Source of the DNA: Candidatus Poribacteria bacterium
Lineage (GTDB): Bacteria > Poribacteria > WGA-4E > WGA-3G
NCBI GenBank assembly: GCA_028818995.1
Contig: JAPPMR010000212.1
Coordinates: 1 to 6,669, forward strand
DNA: 6,669 bases
Direction of reading: 5' to 3'
Shown here: one piece after another, positions 1 to 5,094 of the stretch
Position numbering within the stretch: the stretch's first letter is position 1
Layout of the letters: every line of letters begins with the position of its first letter
Notes under the pieces: model-generated
Database searches by the model: none
What the model was told of the DNA's origin: nothing
What the model saw: the letters and a program-made list of their open reading frames with translations, nothing else
Position numbers and translations under genes: made by a program

Positions 1-25
1 GCTATGCACATATTCGGCACCTATA

Positions 26-40
26 GATCTCCCTCCTACA
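26..40 (-). repeat. Fragment resembling the arm of the 496-559 hairpin
   Basis: Read on the minus strand, this 15-base stretch begins TGTAGGAGGGAGATC. That closely resembles the outer part of both arms of the hairpin at 496-559 (TGTAGGAGGGAACTC and TGTAGGAGCGATCTC). No complementary second arm is visible inside the window, so it is either a decayed copy or the inner end of an element that begins before position 1. Confidence 0.4.
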
Positions 41-185
41 ACCGCGGTTCCCAAGAATTGAACGATCTGATATTTCTTGACTTTTCTCCACTTTTACCAT
101 ACAATATTTCTGTTATATACCAATTTTCGAAATTTAGCGATAAGAAATACAGGATTTTGCTGCATTGTAGTTCTGGTTCTCAGAA

Positions 186-208
186 GGAATCAATTTTAAA
201 TTGATTCC
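186..208. repeat. Perfect 23-bp palindrome
   Basis: Arms GGAATCAATTT (186-196) and AAATTGATTCC (198-208) are exact reverse complements around a single central T. The stem is 11 bp and AT-rich. No run of T follows, so it is a poor intrinsic terminator. It could be an operator for a dimeric regulator or a remnant of a mobile repeat end. No adjacent gene decides between these. Confidence 0.6.
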
Positions 209-320
209 GGTTACGAAAGATTGTACAATTATAACGAGTTGTGCTAAATAACTATTTGTATAACTCTGTTTCACAAAAGAATGTGTTTTGAAAGTCAATC
301 AATATATTTATATGGTCTTC

Positions 321-347
321 AGTCCCGTAGGGACGATATGTTTATAG
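321..347 (+). repeat. Palindromic hairpin repeat, copy 1
   Basis: The 27-base unit opens with AGTCCCGTAGGGACGATATG and ends TTTATAG. It contains a hairpin with stem GTCCC/GGGAC and loop GTA. It is identical to copy 2, whose start lies 50 bases downstream. The same unit recurs between tsaD and tsaC in both orientations, so it is an interspersed repeat family rather than a local duplication. Confidence 0.85.
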
Positions 348-370
348 AAAAGGTCGGACGAGCACTTTTT

Positions 371-397
371 AGTCCCGTAGGGACGATATGTTTATAG
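371..397 (+). repeat. Palindromic hairpin repeat, copy 2
   Basis: This 27-base unit is identical to copy 1, with 23 unrelated bases between them. Just upstream it has TTTTT, close to the CTTT that precedes most copies; copy 1 has CTTC. The consensus unit is therefore about 30 bases, TTT plus the 27-base core. Confidence 0.85.
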
Positions 398-495
398 CAC
401 TAATACAAATGTATGTGAAAATCAACAAAACATATTGTTAACTGGCACAAGTCGTAATTATAGTAAATTTTAGAATTTCTTGAACACTTTTAAGC

Positions 496-559
496 TGTAG
501 GAGGGAACTCCGATTCCCGACTAACAATGCTTCGTCGCGATTCGGAGATCGCTCCTACA
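496..559. repeat. Large imperfect hairpin inside the MITE-like element
   Basis: The left arm (496-521) begins TGTAGGAGGGAACTCCG. The reverse complement of the right arm (534-559) begins TGTAGGAGCGATCTCCG. The arms agree at 22 of 26 positions, and the loop is 522-533. A related fragment lies at 26-40, so the motif is probably dispersed in the genome. If transcribed it would form a stable stem. Confidence 0.75.
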
Positions 560-590
560 AGAGGCGTGTAAACTTATTTTTCGACTTTAC

Positions 591-596
591 TATAAT
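591..596 (+). promoter_or_regulatory. Possible -10 box at the end of the MITE-like element
   Basis: A perfect TATAAT sits in the right inverted end of the element, pointing toward the gene at 714. At normal spacing the -35 region reads GTAAAC or TGTAAA, a poor match. Transcription from it would start near 603, giving a leader of about 110 bases. The match may simply be part of the conserved repeat end. Confidence 0.25.
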
Positions 597-713
597 ACGT
601 GTTCAGTCAAAATTAACATTGCTATAGAACTCAAATGAACTACTTTACCTTGGGCAACCTTTAAATCCTATGTGATCAGGTAACCAACACGTCCAGTATC
701 ATTGGTAAGTGTA

Positions 714-947
714 ATGTCAAACTCAAAGAATCATAATACTTCTACAAATCCAGAAGAATTTATTCGTCTCGTAACTCAAATGGAGGAGCGTGAAAAGGTA
801 GAATCGCGTCTATATGAGCAGATCATAGAAGTCAAAAAAGACTTGAATGACAGAATAGACAGATTAGAAAAACGTTTGCAATGGGTTGTAACAACTGCTA
901 TAGCTGTCACAGGTATCGTTGTTGCTATAATTGTTAAGTTTCTGTGA
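714..947 (+). CDS. Small coiled-coil protein with C-terminal membrane helix
   Basis: This 77-residue protein has three visible parts. A polar N-terminus (1-13) is followed by a charged helical stretch with heptad-like hydrophobic spacing (about 14-56, rich in E, K, R and L). A single hydrophobic helix (about 57-75) then ends in a short KFL tail. The layout resembles XhlA/haemolysin-type and other small tail-anchored coiled-coil proteins, but I see no diagnostic motif, so the function is unknown. It is probably held in the inner membrane with its coiled coil in the cytoplasm. I chose the ATG at 714. A TTG at 702 in frame would add four residues, and neither start has a strong ribosome binding site. 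The next gene begins 20 bases after its stop, so the two are probably co-transcribed. Confidence 0.65.
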   Translation: MSNSKNHNTSTNPEEFIRLVTQMEEREKVESRLYEQIIEVKKDLNDRIDRLEKRLQWVVTTAIAVTGIVVAIIVKFL

Positions 948-953
948 TTATGC

Positions 954-960
954 GAGGGAG
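954..960 (+). promoter_or_regulatory. Ribosome binding site that sets the 968 start
   Basis: GAGGGAG lies seven bases before the ATG at 968. It favours that start over the in-frame GTG at 944 and ATG at 950, which lack such a site and would overlap or abut the previous stop codon. Confidence 0.65.
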
Positions 961-967
961 AATAACA

Positions 968-1255
968 ATGTTAGATAATTCACCAGGATTGGAGAAATTC
1001 ACACCGACTCGTTTAGATTGGCTCTTAGTCCTGTTAAATGCACGTTTTCAGATTGAGCATCCGTTTCGTCTTTACTTTAAAACGGGCGATGATGGGAGAA
1101 GTATCTACGTCGTAGCTAGTCATTCCGCTGATGTGGATAAAAAACTCCTGGAGGAATGGATTCATAAAGCAAAAGATGTTGTTTTAGATGTGGCTGCAAG
1201 TTACGGATGGGATTCCTGGCTTGAAGTTAAAGTAGATATCCATAAAAAAGAATAA
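968..1255 (+). CDS. Hypothetical protein, 95 residues
   Basis: I do not recognise this protein. It starts at the ATG preceded by a good ribosome binding site. It is soluble-looking, with no signal peptide or membrane helix. Segments alternate between helix-prone (about 11-28 and 57-80) and strand-prone (about 33-51 and 84-91), suggesting a small alpha/beta fold. It has one histidine in SHSAD (51-55) and two aromatic-rich spots (LDWLL at 16-20, YGWDSW at 79-84), but no known catalytic motif. It follows the coiled-coil membrane gene by 20 bases, so the two may act together. That is inferred only from spacing. The 100-base gap after it has only weak inverted repeats (1263-1285 and 1323-1335). 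Confidence 0.6.
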   Translation: MLDNSPGLEKFTPTRLDWLLVLLNARFQIEHPFRLYFKTGDDGRSIYVVASHSADVDKKLLEEWIHKAKDVVLDVAASYGWDSWLEVKVDIHKKE

Positions 1256-1355
1256 GTCTCAAAGGTTTACTATACGAACAAACCTACGCACGACAACCTA
1301 CAAATCCAATTCCTCACCAAAATTACGTTCCGTAAAATAAAAAGAAAACAGCTTT

Positions 1356-1646
1356 ATGGATAATCCGTATAAATATGTCGGACTACCTCTCACTCCGCTC
1401 ATGGCGCAAGAACTCATATTAGAACTATTCAACGGGCAAACTGTTCACAAGCAAGAGATGACAGATATTGTAGAGGCAACACATCTTGAACGTTGGGGAA
1501 ATCCTCCGAGGTCTAAGCAAAACCCTATCACCCGAGCACTGACTCTCCTGAAGGAAATGGGACTTGCAGAGAATCCAATGCAAGGTGTCTGGTCTATTTC
1601 TCCAAATATCAAAGATGGTGTTGAAGATACTTCACAACACCCATAA
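1356..1646 (+). CDS. Probable small winged-helix protein
   Basis: This 96-residue protein looks like a compact winged helix-turn-helix domain. Helical segments lie at about 13-25, 31-42 and 55-69. The segment NPITRALTLLKEMGLAENP (56-74) is typical of a recognition helix leading into the wing, and GVWSIS (77-82) reads as the strand after it. The arrangement resembles the N-terminal domain of Mrr-type restriction proteins and other wHTH domains, but there is no nuclease domain here. It could bind DNA or mediate protein contacts; I cannot name a target. The start is an ATG with only a weak purine-rich stretch upstream. It ends 24 bases before tsaD on the same strand, so it may be co-transcribed with it. 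Confidence 0.6.
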   Translation: MDNPYKYVGLPLTPLMAQELILELFNGQTVHKQEMTDIVEATHLERWGNPPRSKQNPITRALTLLKEMGLAENPMQGVWSISPNIKDGVEDTSQHP

Positions 1647-1670
1647 CCAAACTTACAAAAAGATAAACTT

Positions 1671-2693
1671 GTGAAAATACTTGGAATTGATACATCTTGT
1701 GATGAAACAGCTGTAGCCGTTGTCGTTGATGGACGTGAAGTCCTATCAAATGTAGTTGCATCACAGATAAAAGCACATCAGGAATATGGTGGCGTTGTGC
1801 CAGAGTTGGCATCGCGCAAACACATTGAAGCCATCAACTATATTGTCAATAAATCGTTGACTGAAGCAGAGGTCACATTTGATGATTTAGATGCTATCGC
1901 CGTGACAAATCGCCCCGGACTGATCGGGGCATTACTCGTCGGTGTCGCAGCAGCAAAAAGCCTCGCCTATTGCCACAATCTGCCCTTACTCGGTATCAAC
2001 CATATTGAAGGACACATCTACGCCAACTACATGGTGCATGACACCTTAACTTTTCCGCATATTTGCTTGACTGTCTCTGGCGGACATACACTGCTCGTAG
2101 AAGTGCATGAAGGATGGAAATATAAAGTCCTGGGAACAACACAAGACGATGCAGCGGGAGAAGTTTACGACAAGGTCGCGAAGTATCTCGGACTTGGTTT
2201 CCCTGGCGGTAGAATTATTGACGAACTGGCACAAAAAGGTAATCCTACAGCAATAGACTTTCCGCGTCCTATGCTCCGTAGTGGTGATTATCAATTCAGT
2301 TTTAGTGGGGTTAAAACGTCTGTGCGATATTTTGTGGAAAAAGCGGAACGTGCAGGAACAATGGCGAACGGAGAAATCAGCATTGAAGATATAGCTGCCA
2401 GTTTTCAAGCAGCAGTCGTTGAAGTGCTTGTAGCCAAAACCGTTCAGGCAGCGAAAACCACAAATGCTCGTACCATAACTTTGACCGGTGGCGTTGCGGC
2501 AAACAGCCAATTGCGATCTTCCCTCAAAGATACTGCTGAGGAAATCGGGGCAGAGGTCTATTATCCACCAATTAATCTATGTACAGATAATGGCGCGATG
2601 ATTGCAGGAATTGCTTACGAAAAATTTCAGCAGGGTCTAAGAGATGGGCTTTCCCTTAATGCTGCAGCAAACGGTTCTATCGTTGATGTCTAA
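1671..2693 (+). CDS. tsaD: tRNA N6-adenosine threonylcarbamoyltransferase TsaD
   Basis: TsaD (Gcp/Kae1/YgjD family) is the cytoplasmic subunit that, with TsaB and TsaE, transfers threonylcarbamoyl from threonylcarbamoyl-AMP to A37 of tRNAs reading ANN codons. At 340 residues the protein is full length. Visible motifs are the ASKHA phosphate loop GIDTSCDET (5-13), the metal-binding HIEGH (H111 and H115), SGGHT (136-140), GFPGG (176-180), FSFSGVKT (209-216), TGGVAAN (272-278) and CTDNGAMIA (304-312) with the metal-ligand aspartate D306. The start is GTG at 1671, chosen because MKILGIDTSC is the normal family N-terminus. The upstream ribosome binding site is weak. The stop codon is the edge of the repeat element that separates it from tsaC. 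No key residue is missing. Confidence 0.97.
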   Translation: MKILGIDTSCDETAVAVVVDGREVLSNVVASQIKAHQEYGGVVPELASRKHIEAINYIVNKSLTEAEVTFDDLDAIAVTNRPGLIGALLVGVAAAKSLAYCHNLPLLGINHIEGHIYANYMVHDTLTFPHICLTVSGGHTLLVEVHEGWKYKVLGTTQDDAAGEVYDKVAKYLGLGFPGGRIIDELAQKGNPTAIDFPRPMLRSGDYQFSFSGVKTSVRYFVEKAERAGTMANGEISIEDIAASFQAAVVEVLVAKTVQAAKTTNARTITLTGGVAANSQLRSSLKDTAEEIGAEVYYPPINLCTDNGAMIAGIAYEKFQQGLRDGLSLNAAANGSIVDV

Positions 2694-2746
2694 TACCAAA
2701 TTAACGGGATTTATCTTATTTTCTCAGCATTAGGTGCGGTATCTTT

Positions 2747-2773
2747 AGTCCCGTAGGGACGCAATGTTTATAG
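2747..2773 (+). repeat. Palindromic hairpin repeat, copy 3
   Basis: This copy has the same 27-base core as copies 1 and 2, except that it reads GACGCAATG where they read GACGATATG. The GTCCC/GGGAC stem is intact. It is preceded by CTTT, like most copies. Confidence 0.8.
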
Positions 2774-2794
2774 AAAAATGTCCTTCTCCTCTTA

Positions 2795-2818
2795 AGTTCC
2801 GTAGGAACGGCATAAAAG
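2795..2818 (+). repeat. Degenerate hairpin repeat, copy 4
   Basis: The core reads AGTTCCGTAGGAACGGCAT and then diverges. Relative to the other copies, stem base C becomes T and its pairing partner G becomes A, so the stem is GTTCC/GGAAC and still pairs. It starts 48 bases after copy 3, keeping the roughly 50-base pairing seen at 321-397. Confidence 0.6.
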
Positions 2819-2847
2819 ATAAACATATCGTCCCTACGGGACTAAAG
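2819..2847 (-). repeat. Palindromic hairpin repeat, copy 5 (inverted)
   Basis: On the minus strand this reads CTTTAGTCCCGTAGGGACGA followed by TATGTTTAT, matching the consensus except at the last two bases of the unit. It directly abuts copy 4, which has the opposite orientation. Confidence 0.8.
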
Positions 2848-2867
2848 AACCTGTATACAACCGTGGT

Positions 2868-2898
2868 CTATAAACATATCGTCCCTACGGGACTAAAG
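2868..2898 (-). repeat. Palindromic hairpin repeat, copy 6 (inverted)
   Basis: On the minus strand this is a complete consensus unit with its CTTT leader and TTTATAG end. It lies about 51 bases from copy 5. With copy 3 it forms an outer inverted pair centred near 2820, the same centre as the inner pair of copies 4 and 5. Confidence 0.85.
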
Positions 2899-2939
2899 AG
2901 GGTTTCCCAAAAGGTGGATATTCTAAAATTGACACTTAT

Positions 2940-2960
2940 GGTGCGGTAGGAAACCGTACC
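2940..2960. repeat. Short hairpin near the right end of the element
   Basis: Arms GGTGCGGT (2940-2947) and ACCGTACC (2953-2960) pair over 8 positions, one of them G-T, around a 5-base loop. The string GGTGCGGT also occurs at 2733-2740, on the other side of the repeat array. No T run follows, so it is not a clear terminator. Confidence 0.5.
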
Positions 2961-2993
2961 CACCGAGACGAATCGCGTTAATTTGGTATAAAT

Positions 2994-2998
2994 GAGGT
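2994..2998 (+). promoter_or_regulatory. Ribosome binding site that supports the TTG start of tsaC
   Basis: GAGGT lies seven bases upstream of TTG at 3006. It is only five bases outside the right end of the repeat element, so the element stopped short of the translation signal. Confidence 0.65.
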
Positions 2999-3005
2999 AA
3001 TATAC

Positions 3006-3632
3006 TTGGAATCGGATTTACGCATTAAATCAGCAGTAGATTGTCTAAAATCTGGTGGGATTATTGCTATTCCTACCGATACGGTATACGGTTTAGGTGC
3101 TGACCCATTTAACGCAGATGCAGTCCAAAAACTATACACGTTAAAAGGCAGACCCGAAGAAAAACCGATTCCTTTAGTTCTTGGTACAGTTGAAGATGTG
3201 CAACAAGTAGCACAAAACCTACCAGACTTCTTTTTTCATCTTACAGACAAGTTTTGGCCTGGCGGACTAACAATCATCGTTGAGTCGAAAAATCTACTTC
3301 CGCAGCTAACGGCAGGTGGAACCACTGTCGGGTTGCGTATTCCAAATCAGCCATTACTATTGGATATACTTCAGGAATTTGGCGGACCTCTTGCAATCAC
3401 AAGTGCAAATCTTTCAGGGCAACCAGCGGCAACCTCTCCCCGAGAATTTGGTAAGGAATTGTCATCAAAAATAGATTTCATTGTAGATGATGGACAAACA
3501 CCTGGACCGATTCCTTCAACGGTGTACGATATATCCGTGTTTCCGCCACAGGTTCGTCGAGAGGGTGTTATTTCCTCCGAAACCCTTGCTAAGGAGTTGA
3601 TGTGTTACAACAGACTTTCAAACAACTCCTAA
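3006..3632 (+). CDS. tsaC: Threonylcarbamoyl-AMP synthase TsaC (YrdC/Sua5 family)
   Basis: TsaC makes threonylcarbamoyl-AMP from threonine, bicarbonate and ATP in the cytoplasm, the first step of t6A37 synthesis; TsaD then uses the product. The 208 residues cover one YrdC domain. Seen motifs are PTDTVYGLG (23-31), KGRPEEKP (47-54), the substrate-binding lysine and arginine patch, WPGGLT (84-89), GLRIP (109-113), TSANLSG (132-138), STVYD (171-175) and RREG (184-187). The C-terminal Sua5 domain is absent, so this is the short form. The start is TTG at 3006, set by GAGGT seven bases upstream. Its 3' end overlaps the next gene by 31 bases. Being near tsaD fits the shared pathway, although the repeat element may affect co-transcription. 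Confidence 0.95.
   Translation: MESDLRIKSAVDCLKSGGIIAIPTDTVYGLGADPFNADAVQKLYTLKGRPEEKPIPLVLGTVEDVQQVAQNLPDFFFHLTDKFWPGGLTIIVESKNLLPQLTAGGTTVGLRIPNQPLLLDILQEFGGPLAITSANLSGQPAATSPREFGKELSSKIDFIVDDGQTPGPIPSTVYDISVFPPQVRREGVISSETLAKELMCYNRLSNNS
3593..3596 (+). promoter_or_regulatory. Ribosome binding site inside the end of tsaC
   Basis: GGAG, within AAGGAG, lies five bases before the GTG at 3602. It supports an overlapping start for the membrane protein gene. The ATG at 3600 is in the tsaC frame and cannot serve it. Confidence 0.6.
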
Positions 3633-4186
3633 ATTTCCTCACAACGCCAACCGGACATTGGGTAATCCTTGGATTGGTATGTTTTGTTGTCTTAGCGGTT
3701 GTTTACCATAGATGGCAGCAAATTCCCGGATTAACGGTAACGCTAATTCAGGAGGATACTTGGTTTATCAACCGTGATGATAATAACCGCTTAGCGATTG
3801 TGGTTTCGCTCCTTATGACCAACAAATCAGGCGCACCAATTCAGTTTTGCAGATGTAAATTAAGTGGATATTCACCGAAACAGCCACCCGATCAACTCTT
3901 TTTAGAGGGGTATGACAAGACTATTGAACTCATCTATCCGAACTACGACTCATTTTCAGAAATCGTTGCGCAATCAGAAAACCTCAATTCAGCTTATGTT
4001 CTCAACCCTTATACAGAGCAACGGATGTGGGTTTATTTCGAGTCAGGCATTGTAACATTGACTAACATACTTCGCGCGCCGATTGTGTTGAAAGATTTGA
4101 ATCGGAAACGGAAATCATTTCAGGTTGCTGTGCCACGTAATATGGAGCAGATTCAGTTGTATCGCGAAGCGGCAATGCGTTGGTAA
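3602..4186 (+). CDS. Single-pass membrane protein of unknown function
   Basis: This is a 194-residue protein of a family I do not recognise. A short N-terminus is followed by one clear membrane helix (about 20-36). The rest (about 42-194) is strand-rich with many aromatic residues. Segments such as LTVTLIQEDTWFI, LAIVVSLLMTN and MWVYFESGIVTLTN suggest an immunoglobulin-like or LEA14-like beta sandwich. The helix is followed by HRW and looks uncleaved, so the protein is probably anchored, but the side of the membrane is not certain. Two close cysteines (C83 and C85) are notable. The GTG start lies inside tsaC, 31 bases before the end of that gene, preceded by AAGGAG. Translational coupling to tsaC is therefore likely. 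No role in t6A synthesis should be assumed. Confidence 0.75.
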   Translation: MLQQTFKQLLNFLTTPTGHWVILGLVCFVVLAVVYHRWQQIPGLTVTLIQEDTWFINRDDNNRLAIVVSLLMTNKSGAPIQFCRCKLSGYSPKQPPDQLFLEGYDKTIELIYPNYDSFSEIVAQSENLNSAYVLNPYTEQRMWVYFESGIVTLTNILRAPIVLKDLNRKRKSFQVAVPRNMEQIQLYREAAMRW

Positions 4187-4255
4187 GTAGATTATTGTTT
4201 CTGCCCAATATTTCTTCCGATTTAACGTAATCTTCAACTCACTTCTCCAATTTAT

Positions 4256-4284
4256 TTGCCATTTTTCCATCGGTGTGGTATCCT
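4256..4284 (+). promoter_or_regulatory. Candidate sigma-70-type promoter for the corrinoid unit
   Basis: TTGCCA (4256-4261) and TATCCT (4279-4284) are separated by 17 bases. This is a fair match to the -35 and -10 consensus, in the 116-base gap before the corrinoid gene. The start would be near 4291, just before the AAGGAGG ribosome binding site, giving a very short leader of about 12 bases. Confidence 0.35.
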
Positions 4285-4302
4285 ATATCTTCAAGGAGGG
4301 AT

Positions 4303-5070
4303 ATGGAACCTGTGGCATCAATTAATGACATTGCGAACGACTTTATCCGAGAAGAAATTGAAGAATACCTTGAACGCCCTGATGAGATTGAGTTTTTCAT
4401 TGAGATGTTCACGCAAGCAACACCTGAAATGCAGGACATTGCCGCTGCACTTATTGATGGCGACCATCACACCGTTGACGAGTTAACAGAAGAAGCACTT
4501 GCAGAAGGCACTGAAGCATTGGAAATTATGGACGATGGGTTAATCTCAGGAATGGGTATCGTCGGCATTAAGTTTCGTGAGAACTTTATCTTTGTCCCCG
4601 AAGTCCTTGCATGCGCGCGTGCAATGAAAGCAGGTATGGCACATATTGAACCCATCCTCTCCGATTCGGGAATTGAACCTGTCGGCACGGTGATTATGGG
4701 AACTGTTAAAGGTGACCTGCATGATATTGGCAAAAACTTGTGTATTATGATGCTGCGGGGGGCAGGTTTCGTTGTTCACGATTTGGGCGTGGATACCTCC
4801 GAAGATGAATTTATTGAGGCGGTGGAAGAATACGAAGCACCAATCTTAGGTATGTCCGCACTGCTAACGACAACAATGCCAAATATGGGTAAAACAATTG
4901 ATGCTTTTATTGATGAAGACCTACGTGAAGAAGTGAAAATTATGGTTGGTGGTGCCCCAGTTACACAAACATTCGCTGATGATATGGGTGCTGATGGATA
5001 CGGCAAGGATGCATTGGCATGTGTAGCATTAGCTAAACATTTTCTTGAAGAAACAGACGAAGAATGGTAA
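4303..5070 (+). CDS. Corrinoid (cobalamin-binding) methyl-carrier protein
   Basis: This 255-residue protein belongs to the MtaC/MtbC/MttC/MetH-like corrinoid family. It carries a methyl group on cobalamin between a substrate-specific methyltransferase and a second methyltransferase, in the cytoplasm. Residues 1-37 are an acidic helical extension. Residues of about 38-120 form the helical cap. The B12 domain follows, with DLHDIGKN (138-145, lower axial ligand H140), SALLTTTM (185-192) and GGAPV (216-220). The C-terminus ends in an acidic tail. The ATG at 4303 is chosen over the upstream GTG at 4273 because AAGGAGG (4293-4299) precedes it, though the spacing of three bases is tight. The gene for its activator starts 24 bases downstream. 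Substrate cannot be told from this sequence: methanol, methylamines, glycine betaine or a methoxyl compound are all possible. Confidence 0.93.
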   Translation: MEPVASINDIANDFIREEIEEYLERPDEIEFFIEMFTQATPEMQDIAAALIDGDHHTVDELTEEALAEGTEALEIMDDGLISGMGIVGIKFRENFIFVPEVLACARAMKAGMAHIEPILSDSGIEPVGTVIMGTVKGDLHDIGKNLCIMMLRGAGFVVHDLGVDTSEDEFIEAVEEYEAPILGMSALLTTTMPNMGKTIDAFIDEDLREEVKIMVGGAPVTQTFADDMGADGYGKDALACVALAKHFLEETDEEW

Positions 5071-5094
5071 AACCTTGTCAGGTATTTTTTGTAG

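Larger units (their letters stand above)
453..599. mobile_element. MITE-like non-coding element with inverted ends and internal hairpin
   Basis: The ends are CGTAATTATAGTAAA (453-467) and, on the opposite strand, CGTATTATAGTAAA (586-599). They are identical apart from one extra A. Inside lies a long hairpin whose arms (496-521 and 534-559) match at 22 of 26 positions around a 12-base loop. The element is about 147 bp and has no coding capacity. That architecture fits a miniature inverted-repeat element mobilised in trans by a transposase elsewhere. I see no clear target-site duplication, so active mobility is inferred. Each end carries an outward-facing TATAAT. Confidence 0.6.
1..713. other. 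Repeat-rich intergenic region without a convincing gene
   Basis: No reading frame here looks like a real protein. The only sizeable one, at 4-204, has low-complexity, unfamiliar content and no ribosome binding site, and it ends inside a palindrome. The stretch holds a repeat fragment at 26-40, a perfect palindrome at 186-208, a pair of hairpin repeats at 321-397 and a MITE-like element at 453-599. The last 110 bases before the first gene presumably contain its leader. I could not find a well-matched promoter there apart from a TATAAT at 591-596. Confidence 0.7.
2693..2989. mobile_element. MITE-like repeat element between tsaD and tsaC
   Basis: Inverted ends of 19 bp lie at 2693-2711 (ATACCAAATTAACGGGATT) and 2971-2989, whose reverse complement differs at one position (GCG for GGG). 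The left end starts at the last base of the tsaD stop codon. Between the ends are four hairpin repeats ordered + + - -, plus a separate small hairpin at 2940-2960. The frame at 2764-2949 is only translated repeat and is not a gene. The layout suggests a non-autonomous element or composite of repeats inserted between two genes of one pathway. No target duplication is evident. Confidence 0.6.

Noticed and set aside
4..204. A 66-residue coding frame at the window start
   Set aside because: It overlaps a repeat fragment and ends within the 23-bp palindrome. It has no ribosome binding site and no recognisable protein character.
321..397. CRISPR array (27-base repeats with a 23-base spacer)
   Set aside because: There are only two tandem copies here. 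The same unit occurs elsewhere in both orientations, the repeat is a dispersed hairpin, and no cas gene is in the window.
650..676. A promoter with TTGGGC as the -35 box before the gene at 714
   Set aside because: No acceptable -10 sequence lies at 16-18 bases downstream.
2046..2510. A 154-residue minus-strand frame
   Set aside because: It lies wholly inside tsaD on the opposite strand and is a codon-bias shadow. The other minus-strand frames over 4239-6469 are rejected for the same reason.
2764..2949. A 61-residue coding frame
   Set aside because: It is translated repeat sequence: KHIVPTGLK appears twice because two inverted copies of the hairpin unit are read in the same frame. It has no ribosome binding site.
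2940..2960. An intrinsic terminator upstream of tsaC
   Set aside because: The hairpin is present but is followed by CACCGAGACG rather than a T run, so it does not fit a rho-independent terminator.
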